From positions 1-9,987 of the forward strand of contig USJM01000057.1 in the NCBI GenBank assembly GCA_900555005.1: 9,987 nucleotides of DNA, read 5' to 3'. The stretch comes from an uncultured Lachnospiraceae bacterium. GTDB taxonomy: Bacteria > Bacillota_A > Clostridia > Lachnospirales > Lachnospiraceae. The notes below the pieces were generated by a model. That model saw nothing but the letters and a program-made list of their open reading frames with translations. It searched no databases and had not been told where the DNA came from. Positions 1 through 6,637 of this stretch are shown piece after piece. The translations under genes and the position numbers were made by a program. Within the stretch, counting starts at the first letter, position 1; each line of letters opens with the position of its first letter.

Positions 1-487
1 TGGCCGGCGGCGGCGAGGGACCGTTTACGCCGACCAGGATGGGAAGCCTTGCGGTGACGGACGGAAGGCGGGTTCTGCTCGGACGTTCTGACCGCGAGAT
101 CCGGGATCTCTGCTCGCAGGCAGCGGCCTGTCCTCCTGGTTCGGTACATCCAATTCTGACAAGGTGCATCGGATGGTCGAGGATGGCAATGAGACAGCCA
201 TCCGGGTCTGGAACGCGATGATCTACCAGATCATCAAGTGGATCGGGATGATGAGTACGCCGCTGAAGGGACAGGTTGACGCCATCCTTCTGACCGGCGG
301 ACTGCTCCGGTTCCCGGAGATCGGAAAAAGGATTGAAGAAAGCTGCAGCTTCATTGCGCCGGTTTACCAGTATCCGGGTGAGTTCGAGCAGGAGGCCATG
401 GCAGCCGGTGCCATGCGGGTTCTGACCGGGGAGGAGCAGGTAAAGATTTATCCGGGCAAACCTGTCTGGAGCGGTTTTGACAGCTGA
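1..487 (+). CDS. buk: Butyrate kinase, C-terminal part, frameshifted
   Basis: Butyrate kinase (acetate/butyrate kinase family) converts butyryl-phosphate plus ADP to butyrate plus ATP in the cytoplasm, the last step of one clostridial butyrate route. The gene enters from the left edge. Positions 3-119 encode a GEGPFTPTRMGSL stretch that matches the family's EGPFxPxRxG segment. Positions 119-487 encode SGLSSWFGTSN, then MIYQIIKWIG, then LLTGGL and a YPGEFEQEAMAAGAMRVL tail, all typical of the Buk C-terminus. The two parts lie in different frames: the reading shifts back by one base close to 117-122, as if a GGG had become GG. With one base restored, the protein is continuous. The stop is TGA at 485-487. 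The partner gene ptb would be expected upstream, outside the window. Family assignment is confident; whether the frameshift is real is doubtful. Confidence 0.85.
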
Positions 488-538
488 CAAAGCAGACAAA
501 AAAATTTCGGGAGCCCCTCGATTTCCGAAAGAAATGCT

Positions 539-567
539 TTGACATTCTCTATGATTGGTGGTATTGT
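539..567 (+). promoter_or_regulatory. Promoter of asnB
   Basis: A perfect TTGACA -35 box at 539-544 is followed by a 17-base spacer and TATTGT at 562-567. The spacer ends in TGG, giving an extended -10 (TGN before the hexamer). Transcription would start near 574, just before the leader hairpin at 582-640. A housekeeping sigma factor is inferred from the boxes alone. Confidence 0.65.
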
Positions 568-581
568 CTTCCATAACAGCG

Positions 582-646
582 AAGGCGCCGGACGATGGGG
601 TCAACCGTTTCGGAGGTTGGTCGCCGTGGTGGGCCGCGCCTTTTTT
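582..646 (+). terminator. Leader hairpin with T-tract before asnB (attenuator or terminator)
   Basis: AAGGCGC (582-588) pairs perfectly with GCGCCTT (636-642). Inside it GG (590-591) pairs with CC (634-635). An inner arm, GGTCAACC (599-606) with GGTTGGTC (615-622), can also form with some G-U pairs and be extended by ATGG/CCGT. Six T residues follow at 641-646. This is the shape of a factor-independent terminator. It lies downstream of the predicted asnB promoter and upstream of the asnB start, so it would act inside the asnB leader, possibly as an attenuator. It could instead be a late terminator for buk. No antiterminator partner or ligand-binding fold is obvious. Confidence 0.6.
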
Positions 647-662
647 GATTCCAGAATCAAAA
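643..662 (+). repeat. Short perfect inverted repeat in asnB leader
   Basis: TTTTGATT (643-650) and AATCAAAA (655-662) form a perfect 8-base inverted repeat around CCAG. It overlaps the T-tract of the preceding hairpin and lies 35 bases before the asnB start. It may be a protein-binding palindrome or an RNA hairpin that covers the U-tract after synthesis. Function is unknown. Confidence 0.4.
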
Positions 663-697
663 CGCAGGTCGTTTTGCAGGCATCGGGAGGGTTCACT

Positions 698-2307
698 ATG
701 TGTTCGATCATGTGTTTCACAGATAAGGCACTGAAGCCGGATGAATTCCGGGAGGCGTTTGACCGCACGATTCCGCGCGGCCGGACAAAAGTGCGATCAC
801 AGAGACGGCGTCGGGATATCTGTGCTATCACCGGCTGGCGATCATGGATATGTCAGACAGAGGAATGCAGCCATTTGTGAAGGATGGCAACATGGCGATC
901 TGCAATGGTGAGATTTACGGATTTCGTATCCTGATGGGACAGCTGAAGAACCTGGGATACAAGTTCTCCTCCGTTTCAGACTGTGAAGTCCTTCTTCCGA
1001 TGTATGAACAGTATGGAACCAGGATGTTCCGCAAGCTGGATGCCGAGTATGCCCTCGTGATTTATGACGGAGCGCATGACCGTTACATCGCAGCACGTGA
1101 TCCGATCGGGATTCGCCCGCTGTTCTATGGCTTTTCAAAGAAAACCGGGTCGATCATATTTGCCTCGGAAGCCTGCAACCTCGTCGGCCTGTGTGACCGC
1201 ATCAAGCCATTTCCGCCCGGATACTACTACATCGGAAAAGCCGGAGCAAAAGAGGGAGAAGGCATCTTCACCCGCTACATGGACATCACGACGGTCGAGG
1301 ACTACAACCAGGACAGCCTTGAAATCGCATGCCGGACGATCCGCGAAAAGCTGATCAAGGGCGTCGACAAACGGCTGGATGCCGATGCGCCGCTGGGCTT
1401 TCTGCTCTCAGGCGGGCTGGACTCATCACTGGTCTGCGCCATTTCCGCAAAGATTCTCGGGAAAAAGATCCGGACCTTCGCAATCGGGATGGACAAGGAT
1501 GCCATAGACCTGAAATACGCAAGGGAGGTTGCGGATTTCATCGGCGCCGAGCACACGGAGGTCTATATGACCGCGCAGGAGGTGATCGACTATCTGCCGA
1601 CGGTCATAAGGACACTTGGAACCTGGGATATCACGACGATCCGCGCAAGCATGGGCATGTATCTGTGCTGCAAGGCGATTCATGAGCAGACAGATGTACG
1701 GGTCCTGCTGACCGGAGAGATTTCAGACGAGCTGTTCGGCTACAAGTACACAGACTTTGCGCCGACGGCGGAGGCTTTTCAGGCGGAGTCCAAGAAGCGT
1801 GTCGACGAGCTGTACATGTACGATGTTCTTCGTGCGGACCGCTGCATCGCCGACAACAGCATCGAGGCGCGCGTTCCGTTTGGAGATCTGGAATTTGTGC
1901 ACTATGTCATGAGCATCAATCCGAAGATGAAGATGAACACCTATGGCATGGGAAAGTATTTGCTCAGGCATGCATTCGAGAAGGATCACATTCTTCCGGA
2001 GAACATTCTGTGGAGGCAGAAGGCGGCCTTCTCCGATGCGGTCGGTCACTCGATGGTTGATGACCTGAAGGCTTATGCGGAGACAAAGTATACAGACGAG
2101 GAGTTTCAGAAACGCGCGGCAAAGTACGATTACTGCAGGCCGTTTACAAAGGAAAGCCTGCTGTACCGGGAGATTTTCGAGGAATACTATCCGGGACAGG
2201 CAGAGATGATCAAGGACTTCTGGATGCCGAACAAAAGCTGGAAGGGCTGCGACGTCAACGACCCGTCCGCCCGTGTCCTCTCCAACTACGGAGACAGCGG
2301 TGTCTGA
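698..2307 (+). CDS. asnB: Asparagine synthase (glutamine-hydrolysing), frameshifted near residue 28
   Basis: The enzyme makes asparagine from aspartate, ATP and glutamine in the cytoplasm. I chose ATG 698 because GGGAGG lies 7 bases upstream (685-690) and the next codon is the Cys nucleophile of a class II glutamine amidotransferase (MCSIMCF). The N-terminus is in one frame up to about 781 and the rest in the frame one base back; one missing C in a GGCC run at 779-782 explains this. With it restored the protein is about 536 residues, close to AsnB (E. coli 554). Visible glutaminase residues are R46 (HRLAIMD), N70 (NGEIYG) and D95 (SDCEV). The synthetase domain has the pyrophosphate loop SGGLDSS at 238-244, then a TGEISDELFGY motif where many AsnB proteins have SGEGxDExFGGY. 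The gene is monocistronic, with its own promoter and terminator. Confidence 0.9.
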
Positions 2308-2328
2308 AAACAGCACAAAAGACATTGG

Positions 2329-2359
2329 AAGAGCAGTCCCCTGGGGACTGTTCTTTTTT
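2329..2359 (+). terminator. Factor-independent terminator of asnB
   Basis: AAGAGCAGTCCC (2329-2340) pairs with GGGACTGTTCTT (2344-2355) through 12 base pairs, one of them G-U, with a 3-base loop. T residues run from 2354 to 2359. It starts 22 bases after the asnB stop and separates asnB from the lon unit. Confidence 0.9.
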
Positions 2360-2400
2360 GGACCTGTAAATTGCACAAAATTAAATTTATTACGTATTTA

Positions 2401-2427
2401 TTAGCACTCATATATTGACACTGCTAA
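2401..2427 (+). promoter_or_regulatory. CIRCE-like HrcA operator upstream of lon
   Basis: The CIRCE consensus is TTAGCACTC-N9-GAGTGCTAA, the site of the heat-shock repressor HrcA. The left half (2401-2409) matches 9 of 9 bases, the spacer is exactly 9, and the right half CACTGCTAA (2419-2427) matches 7 of 9. The site overlaps the -35 box at 2415-2420, the usual place for repression. A further GTGCTA at 2434-2439 is a possible extra half-site. Regulation of lon by HrcA is inferred from this site only. Confidence 0.75.
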
Positions 2428-2443
2428 CAAGCGGTGCTATTGT
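2415..2443 (+). promoter_or_regulatory. Promoter of lon
   Basis: TTGACA at 2415-2420, a 17-base spacer and TATTGT at 2438-2443 form a strong promoter, again with TG one base before the -10 box (extended -10). An AT-rich stretch at about 2378-2402 could act as an UP element. Start of transcription would be near 2450, giving a leader of about 175 bases. Confidence 0.7.
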
Positions 2444-2610
2444 ACTCTATGAGTCCAGCCGAAATGTCCCAGCCGAAGGCAATGATGCAGCGCGGGACTT
2501 ATACAGTACGGCAGGGCCGGAGCAATGACAGGCAGAAGCATGGAACGCAGCCGAAGCAGCGCGGGAAGGCGGATACCTGCAGCGGCCTGATCATAGAATA
2601 AGAAAAGATA
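2444..2610 (+). other. Leader of lon with short repeats and a 50-codon open frame
   Basis: This stretch between the lon promoter and its ribosome binding site holds CAGCCGAA three times (2456-2463, 2470-2477, 2548-2555) and GCAGCGCGGGA twice (2487-2497, 2556-2566). A small frame (ATG 2449 to TAA 2601, 50 codons) is open across nearly all of it. That ATG sits at the predicted transcription start without a ribosome binding site, so translation is doubtful. I recognise no riboswitch or known leader here. Confidence 0.35.
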
Positions 2611-2624
2611 AGGGGGAATCGCGA

Positions 2625-5195
2625 ATGATTACAGTACCTGTTTATAATATGATCATACTCCCAAATATTTCACTGACCTTTAAAAAGGATTTTTTTGACG
2701 ATGCGTCCACGACAGACATCCATGAGGGAGACGATGTTCTGTTTGTTTTTCAGAAGGAATCCAAGAAGAAGGAGAACCTGACGAAGGACGATTTCTATCC
2801 GATCGGAGTCTCAGGAAGAGTCCAGTCGGTTGATTCGGATGGCGATGTGACGATCGAAACGCTGGGGCGGATGGATCTCGGAGAGGTTAAAATCAGCGGC
2901 GAAGAGATCTATGTACCTTCCGTTCTGCGCGAGGATGTCCAGGATGTTCCGGAAGAGGAGATGAACAAGCGCCTGAGCGCCATGAAGGGAAGACTGTTTG
3001 AATTTCTGAAGAAGTTCCCGTGGGGGCTGATGGCGCGTCAGTATGTCAACCGCTGGAAGAGTCTTGAGGAGGCTGCCACAGCGCTGTCCTCCTATCTGAG
3101 CCTGGATCCGGAGGAACGCTTTCATTTTCTCGAGGTCGACAAGGAATCGGAACGCCTCGATATGATTGAGAAGGCCATCTACGGCTTTATTGCGGAGTCC
3201 GATGTCACCAGCGAGGCAGAGGACGCGGCAAAGAAGACGAATGAGAAGCTCTACCGGGAGGATGCGCTGAAGAAGCAGATTGATTTCCTGCAGAAGCAGC
3301 TCGATGAGATGCACCCGGAGAATGTCTCTGACGTGCGCCGCTTCCAGGAAAAGATTGAGAAGTCCGGCATGAATGAGACAGCCCGCAAGGAGGCGGACAA
3401 GGTCCTGCAGCGGATGAAGCAGGAGGGAAAGGAAGGCCATGAGTACGGGATGCTCTATGACTACCTGGACTTTGTGACTTCGCTTGACTGGAAGAAAGCA
3501 AGATCGAAGAAAATCGACCTGAAAAAGGCACAGGAGATCCTGGATGAGGATCACTACGGACTGAAGAAGGTCAAGAACCGTGTGATTCAGCAGCTGGCGG
3601 TCATGAGCCTGAACAGGAAACAGTCGGGCTCGATTCTTCTGTTCGTCGGGGCACCTGGAACCGGCAAGACAAGCATCGGGCAGAGCATCGCGAAGGCACT
3701 TGGAAGGAAGTATGTCCGTATCTCTCTTGGAGGGGTACGCGACGAGGCGGAAATCAGAGGACACCGCAGAACCTATATCGGCGCAATGCCCGGGCGCATC
3801 ATGAATGCAATGAAGACAGCCGGCACCTCGAATCCGGTCATTGTGCTGGACGAGGTAGACAAGCTGAGCCGGGACTACAACGGCGATCCGGCTTCTGCGC
3901 TCCTCGAGGTGCTTGATCCGGAGCAGAACTTCAGCTTTACCGATCACTATATGAATGTTCCGTATGACCTGTCGGATGTGCTGTTTGTCTGCACGGCGAA
4001 CACAACGGACACAATTCCGGAACCGCTGCTCAACCGTATGGAGGTCATCCAGTTTCCGGGATATACAGCGGTTGAGAAATTCCAGATCGCAAGGCGTCAT
4101 CTGCTCCCGAGGGCAATGAAAGCAGCCGGAATCACACCTGACCAGCTTGAGGTAACCGATGATGCAATCCGGACTGTCATATCGGGATATACGATGGAGT
4201 CCGGTGTCCGCGGGCTGAAGAAGCAGATGGACACGCTCTGCAGATATGCGGCTGTCCGGATTGTGGAGCAGTCCCAGGAGAGCACGGACAAGAAGTCAAC
4301 TGCTCTGAGTCTGCCGCAGGACGGGGCAGACAGAAGAGGTGCCACAGGGACCGGTAAAAGTGATCACCCGGCACTTCGGATTGTGGTCGGAAAGGATGAT
4401 GTGCGGCAGTATCTGGATCAGCATCCGATCCACCATGACTCTATCCTGGAGGAGAAGAAGCCTGGCATCGTGACAGGACTCGCTTGGACGGCGGCAGGCG
4501 GGGAGATTCTATTCATTGAGACACTGTTCACCAAGGGGAACGGGAAAGTGATCATCACCGGGCAGCTCGGCGATGTGATGAAGGAATCGGTGCAGATCGC
4601 GATCTCCCTTGTCAAGGCCATGTATCCGGATAAGGAAGAGCTTTTCGAGAAAAATGATCTTCACATCCATGTTCCGGAAGGCGCGATCCCGAAGGACGGA
4701 CCTTCCGCGGGGATCACGCTGACGACAGCGCTGGCATCCCTTGTCACAGGCAGGGAGGTCAGCCCGGAGTGGGCAATGACCGGAGAGGTGTCGCTTCGCG
4801 GAGGAGTCATGCCGATCGGAGGCCTTCCGGAGAAGCTGATGGCCGCGCAGCGGGCAGGAATCAAGCGCGTCTTCGTTCCATATGAGAATGTGGAGGATCT
4901 CGACGAGGTCGCAGATGAGGTGAAGGAGGCACTGGAGATCTTCCCGGTCAGGAAGGTACGGGATGTGCTGGAAAAACTGAACCTGGAACCCGACCAGTCT
5001 GACGGCACCGGAAAGGGCGGGACTTCGGGAAAGAAGGGCGGATCCGCGAAGAAGAAGGCGGAAAAAGCATCCATACCGGCAGATCCATTTGGCAACCTGA
5101 AGGCGTTCTGGGGCGAGAAAGGTGTGGCGGAGGTGCCGCTCAGACCGCTTGACACAGGAAGAGCACCGCAGGTACATGAGGAGGCTGGACGCTGA
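2625..5195 (+). CDS. lon: ATP-dependent protease Lon
   Basis: Lon is a hexameric cytoplasmic AAA+ serine protease that unfolds and degrades damaged and regulatory proteins. ATG 2625 follows AGGGGGA (2611-2617) at 7 bases. The N-terminal substrate domain opens with VPVYNMIILPN, the form I know from clostridial Lon, and a helical, coiled-coil-prone part spans about residues 190-300. The AAA+ core has Walker A GAPGTGKT (342-349), the SLGGVRDEAEIRGHRRTYIG segment and Walker B with D409-E410. The protease domain carries the catalytic dyad S694 (KDGPSAG) and K737 (GGLPEKLMAA), 43 apart as in E. coli S679/K722. At 856 residues it is longer than E. coli Lon (784), because of a polar linker at about 550-583 and a Lys/Gly-rich tail of about 70 residues after EKLNL. 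It is transcribed alone from a CIRCE-like promoter. Confidence 0.97.
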   Translation: MITVPVYNMIILPNISLTFKKDFFDDASTTDIHEGDDVLFVFQKESKKKENLTKDDFYPIGVSGRVQSVDSDGDVTIETLGRMDLGEVKISGEEIYVPSVLREDVQDVPEEEMNKRLSAMKGRLFEFLKKFPWGLMARQYVNRWKSLEEAATALSSYLSLDPEERFHFLEVDKESERLDMIEKAIYGFIAESDVTSEAEDAAKKTNEKLYREDALKKQIDFLQKQLDEMHPENVSDVRRFQEKIEKSGMNETARKEADKVLQRMKQEGKEGHEYGMLYDYLDFVTSLDWKKARSKKIDLKKAQEILDEDHYGLKKVKNRVIQQLAVMSLNRKQSGSILLFVGAPGTGKTSIGQSIAKALGRKYVRISLGGVRDEAEIRGHRRTYIGAMPGRIMNAMKTAGTSNPVIVLDEVDKLSRDYNGDPASALLEVLDPEQNFSFTDHYMNVPYDLSDVLFVCTANTTDTIPEPLLNRMEVIQFPGYTAVEKFQIARRHLLPRAMKAAGITPDQLEVTDDAIRTVISGYTMESGVRGLKKQMDTLCRYAAVRIVEQSQESTDKKSTALSLPQDGADRRGATGTGKSDHPALRIVVGKDDVRQYLDQHPIHHDSILEEKKPGIVTGLAWTAAGGEILFIETLFTKGNGKVIITGQLGDVMKESVQIAISLVKAMYPDKEELFEKNDLHIHVPEGAIPKDGPSAGITLTTALASLVTGREVSPEWAMTGEVSLRGGVMPIGGLPEKLMAAQRAGIKRVFVPYENVEDLDEVADEVKEALEIFPVRKVRDVLEKLNLEPDQSDGTGKGGTSGKKGGSAKKKAEKASIPADPFGNLKAFWGEKGVAEVPLRPLDTGRAPQVHEEAGR

Positions 5196-5211
5196 CGAAG
5201 CGTAGATTCAT

Positions 5212-5243
5212 GCCGCAGGCAGACCGCTGCCTGCGGCTTTTTT
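5212..5243 (+). terminator. Factor-independent terminator of lon
   Basis: GCCGCAGGCAG (5212-5222) and CTGCCTGCGGC (5227-5237) form a perfect 11-pair stem with a 4-base loop, followed by six T residues (5238-5243). It begins 16 bases after the lon stop. Confidence 0.95.
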
Positions 5244-5268
5244 ATGAAGGTGACCGTTCATCATGTGT

Positions 5269-5331
5269 GGGGGGTGTCGACGGTGAGAGGGGGGGGGGGG
5301 GGAGGAGAGGAGGGGGGGGAGCCGCCGACGG
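5269..5331 (+). repeat. Poly-G tract region (G6, G14, G8)
   Basis: Runs of 6 G (5269-5274), 14 G (5289-5302) and 8 G (5312-5319) sit in a purine-only stretch, flanked by two copies of CGACGG (5278-5283, 5326-5331). Such a tract could fold into a G-quadruplex or vary in length. Equally, it could be a sequencing or assembly artefact, since an even longer G run closes the window. No gene lies here. Confidence 0.6.
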
Positions 5332-5339
5332 ACGCGTCC

Positions 5340-5391
5340 TTGCCCGAGGGGTGTTTCTCTGATAAAATGTTCAGCGGTGCCGCGAACCGCT
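5340..5391 (+). promoter_or_regulatory. Likely promoter and leader hairpin of the DUF4317-ispF unit
   Basis: TTGCCC (5340-5345), a 17-base spacer and TAAAAT (5363-5368) make a fair promoter, 4 of 6 and 5 of 6 to consensus. Directly at the expected start, AGCGGT (5373-5378) and ACCGCT (5386-5391) form a 6-pair hairpin with a 7-base loop and no T-run. The hairpin may stabilise the 5' end of the message. Confidence 0.5.
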
Positions 5392-5475
5392 CAATAACGG
5401 GCTGATCAGGCTGACTGAGGATGGGGGATGGTGCGGTATCAAGGGGATGAATATGAAAACAGGGGATTATGAATC

Positions 5476-6635
5476 ATGAACAAGAAGGAAATATCAGAGA
5501 TCAAGAAACAGCTGACGGTGCAGAAGAATACCTTCACCCGCATCACAGGCTGTTATGTCAGTGCCGAGAAAGAGAAGATTACAACGTTCTCGCAGATGTT
5601 TCAGCGTCTGGAGGAAGAGGAGATGTTCAAGTACTTTGAAATCTTCCGCAAGACCCTGTCCGGGACGCTTGGGAAAAATCTGATCAACATGGACTTTCCG
5701 ATGGAGAGCGAGGAGGAGGGCGGAACGCAGGCATTTCTGTACCGCCTTGCGAAAAGCGAGCTGAGGACGAGGAGCTTCTGGATGCTTTTTACGATAAGGT
5801 CATCGAAAGCTATACAACGGGTGAAAACTACCTGATCCTTCTGCTTTACAACAACTACGATGTGCCGGGAAGGACAACGGATAATATCGAGATGCTGGAT
5901 GCGTCCAGCTCCGTGTTCAGCTATTTCCAGTGCGCCATCTGCCCGGTCGATCTTTCGAAGCCGGCGCTTTCCTATGCCCCGGCAGAGCAGGTGTTCAAGA
6001 ACCGCGAGCGGGACTGGGTAGTGGCGATGCCGGAGGTCGGCTTCATGTTCCCGGCATTCAATGACAGAGCGGCGGATATTCACCATACGCTCTACTACTC
6101 GAAGGATTCGGAGGATCTTCACTTTGATCTGACGGACAAGCTGCTGGGCTGCCAGGCACCGCTTTCCGCGGGGCTTCAGAAGGAAGCATTTCAGACGGTC
6201 GTCGAGGAGACACTTGGCCGGGACTGCAGCTTTGAAACGGTGCGGAACCTCCATGATCATCTCCAGGAAATCCAGCAGCAGGCGAAGGACGCAGACAGCC
6301 CGGATCCGGTTTCACTCGACAGAGTCACGATGCGGAACCTGCTTAAGAAGAGCGGCGCAAGCCCGGAGGACATGCACGCATTTGACCAGAGTTTCGAGGA
6401 AAATGCAGGCGAGAAGGGGACGCTGATGCTTTCAAATGTCTGCAGCAGCCGGAAGTTTGAGGTTCATACGCCGGATGTCACGGTGACGGTCAGTCCGGAC
6501 CGGACAGACCTGGTCCGCACGCAGATTATCGACGGGCGGGAAAGCCCAGTCATCCCGATCTCGGATGATGTGCTGGTCAACGGGATTACAATAAAGCACC
6601 TGACATGTGGGGCAGACAGCCAGAAAGGGGAATGA
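5476..6635 (+). CDS. DUF4317 family protein, frameshifted near residue 97
   Basis: No function is known for DUF4317; I know it as a conserved cytoplasmic protein of Clostridia. ATG 5476 follows AGGGGA (5461-5466) by 9 bases. The N-terminus [12 protein letters not shown], the segments [15 protein letters not shown] and [19 protein letters not shown], and later [19 protein letters not shown] and [11 protein letters not shown] are the conserved stretches by which I recognise the family. I see no signal peptide or membrane segment. The frame used up to 5763 ends in a false stop at 5835, while the frame one base back carries [15 protein letters not shown] from 5766 onward. One missing base at about 5764 joins them into 386 residues, the family's usual size. 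The stop TGA (6633-6635) abuts the ispF start, so the two are probably cotranscribed. Confidence 0.88.
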
Positions 6636-6637
6636 GC

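Noticed and set aside
505..530. TTTCGG/CCGAAA inverted repeat after buk as a terminator.
   Set aside because: The stem is short with an uneven interior and no T-run follows on the + strand.
620..646. A T-box antiterminator in the asnB leader, because GTGGTGGGCCGCG resembles the T-box word GGTGGNACCGCG.
   Set aside because: The match needs two extra bases, the transcript before it is only about 55 bases long, and no stem I or specifier loop is possible in that space.
844..2307. Starting asnB at the in-frame ATG 844.
   Set aside because: It would drop the Cys nucleophile and the RLAI arginine, has no ribosome binding site, and conserved family sequence continues upstream in the same frame to about 784.
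2811..4100. A 429-codon open frame on the minus strand across lon.
   Set aside because: It is antisense to a certain lon gene, its product is Leu/Arg/His-rich shadow sequence, and it has no ribosome binding site. The same holds for minus-strand frames at 1723-2376, 4509-5177, 5601-6260 and 8116-8856.
108..5770. Programmed -1 frameshifting as the explanation for the three broken frames, since all go the same way.
   Set aside because: None of the three sites has a slippery X XXY YYZ heptamer at the point of change, and the genes are unrelated.
6632..6637. ATG 6632 as the ispF start, overlapping the DUF4317 stop as ATGA.
   Set aside because: It lies one base from the AAGGGG site, too close; ATG 6638 has proper spacing and gives the family's usual [10 protein letters not shown] start.
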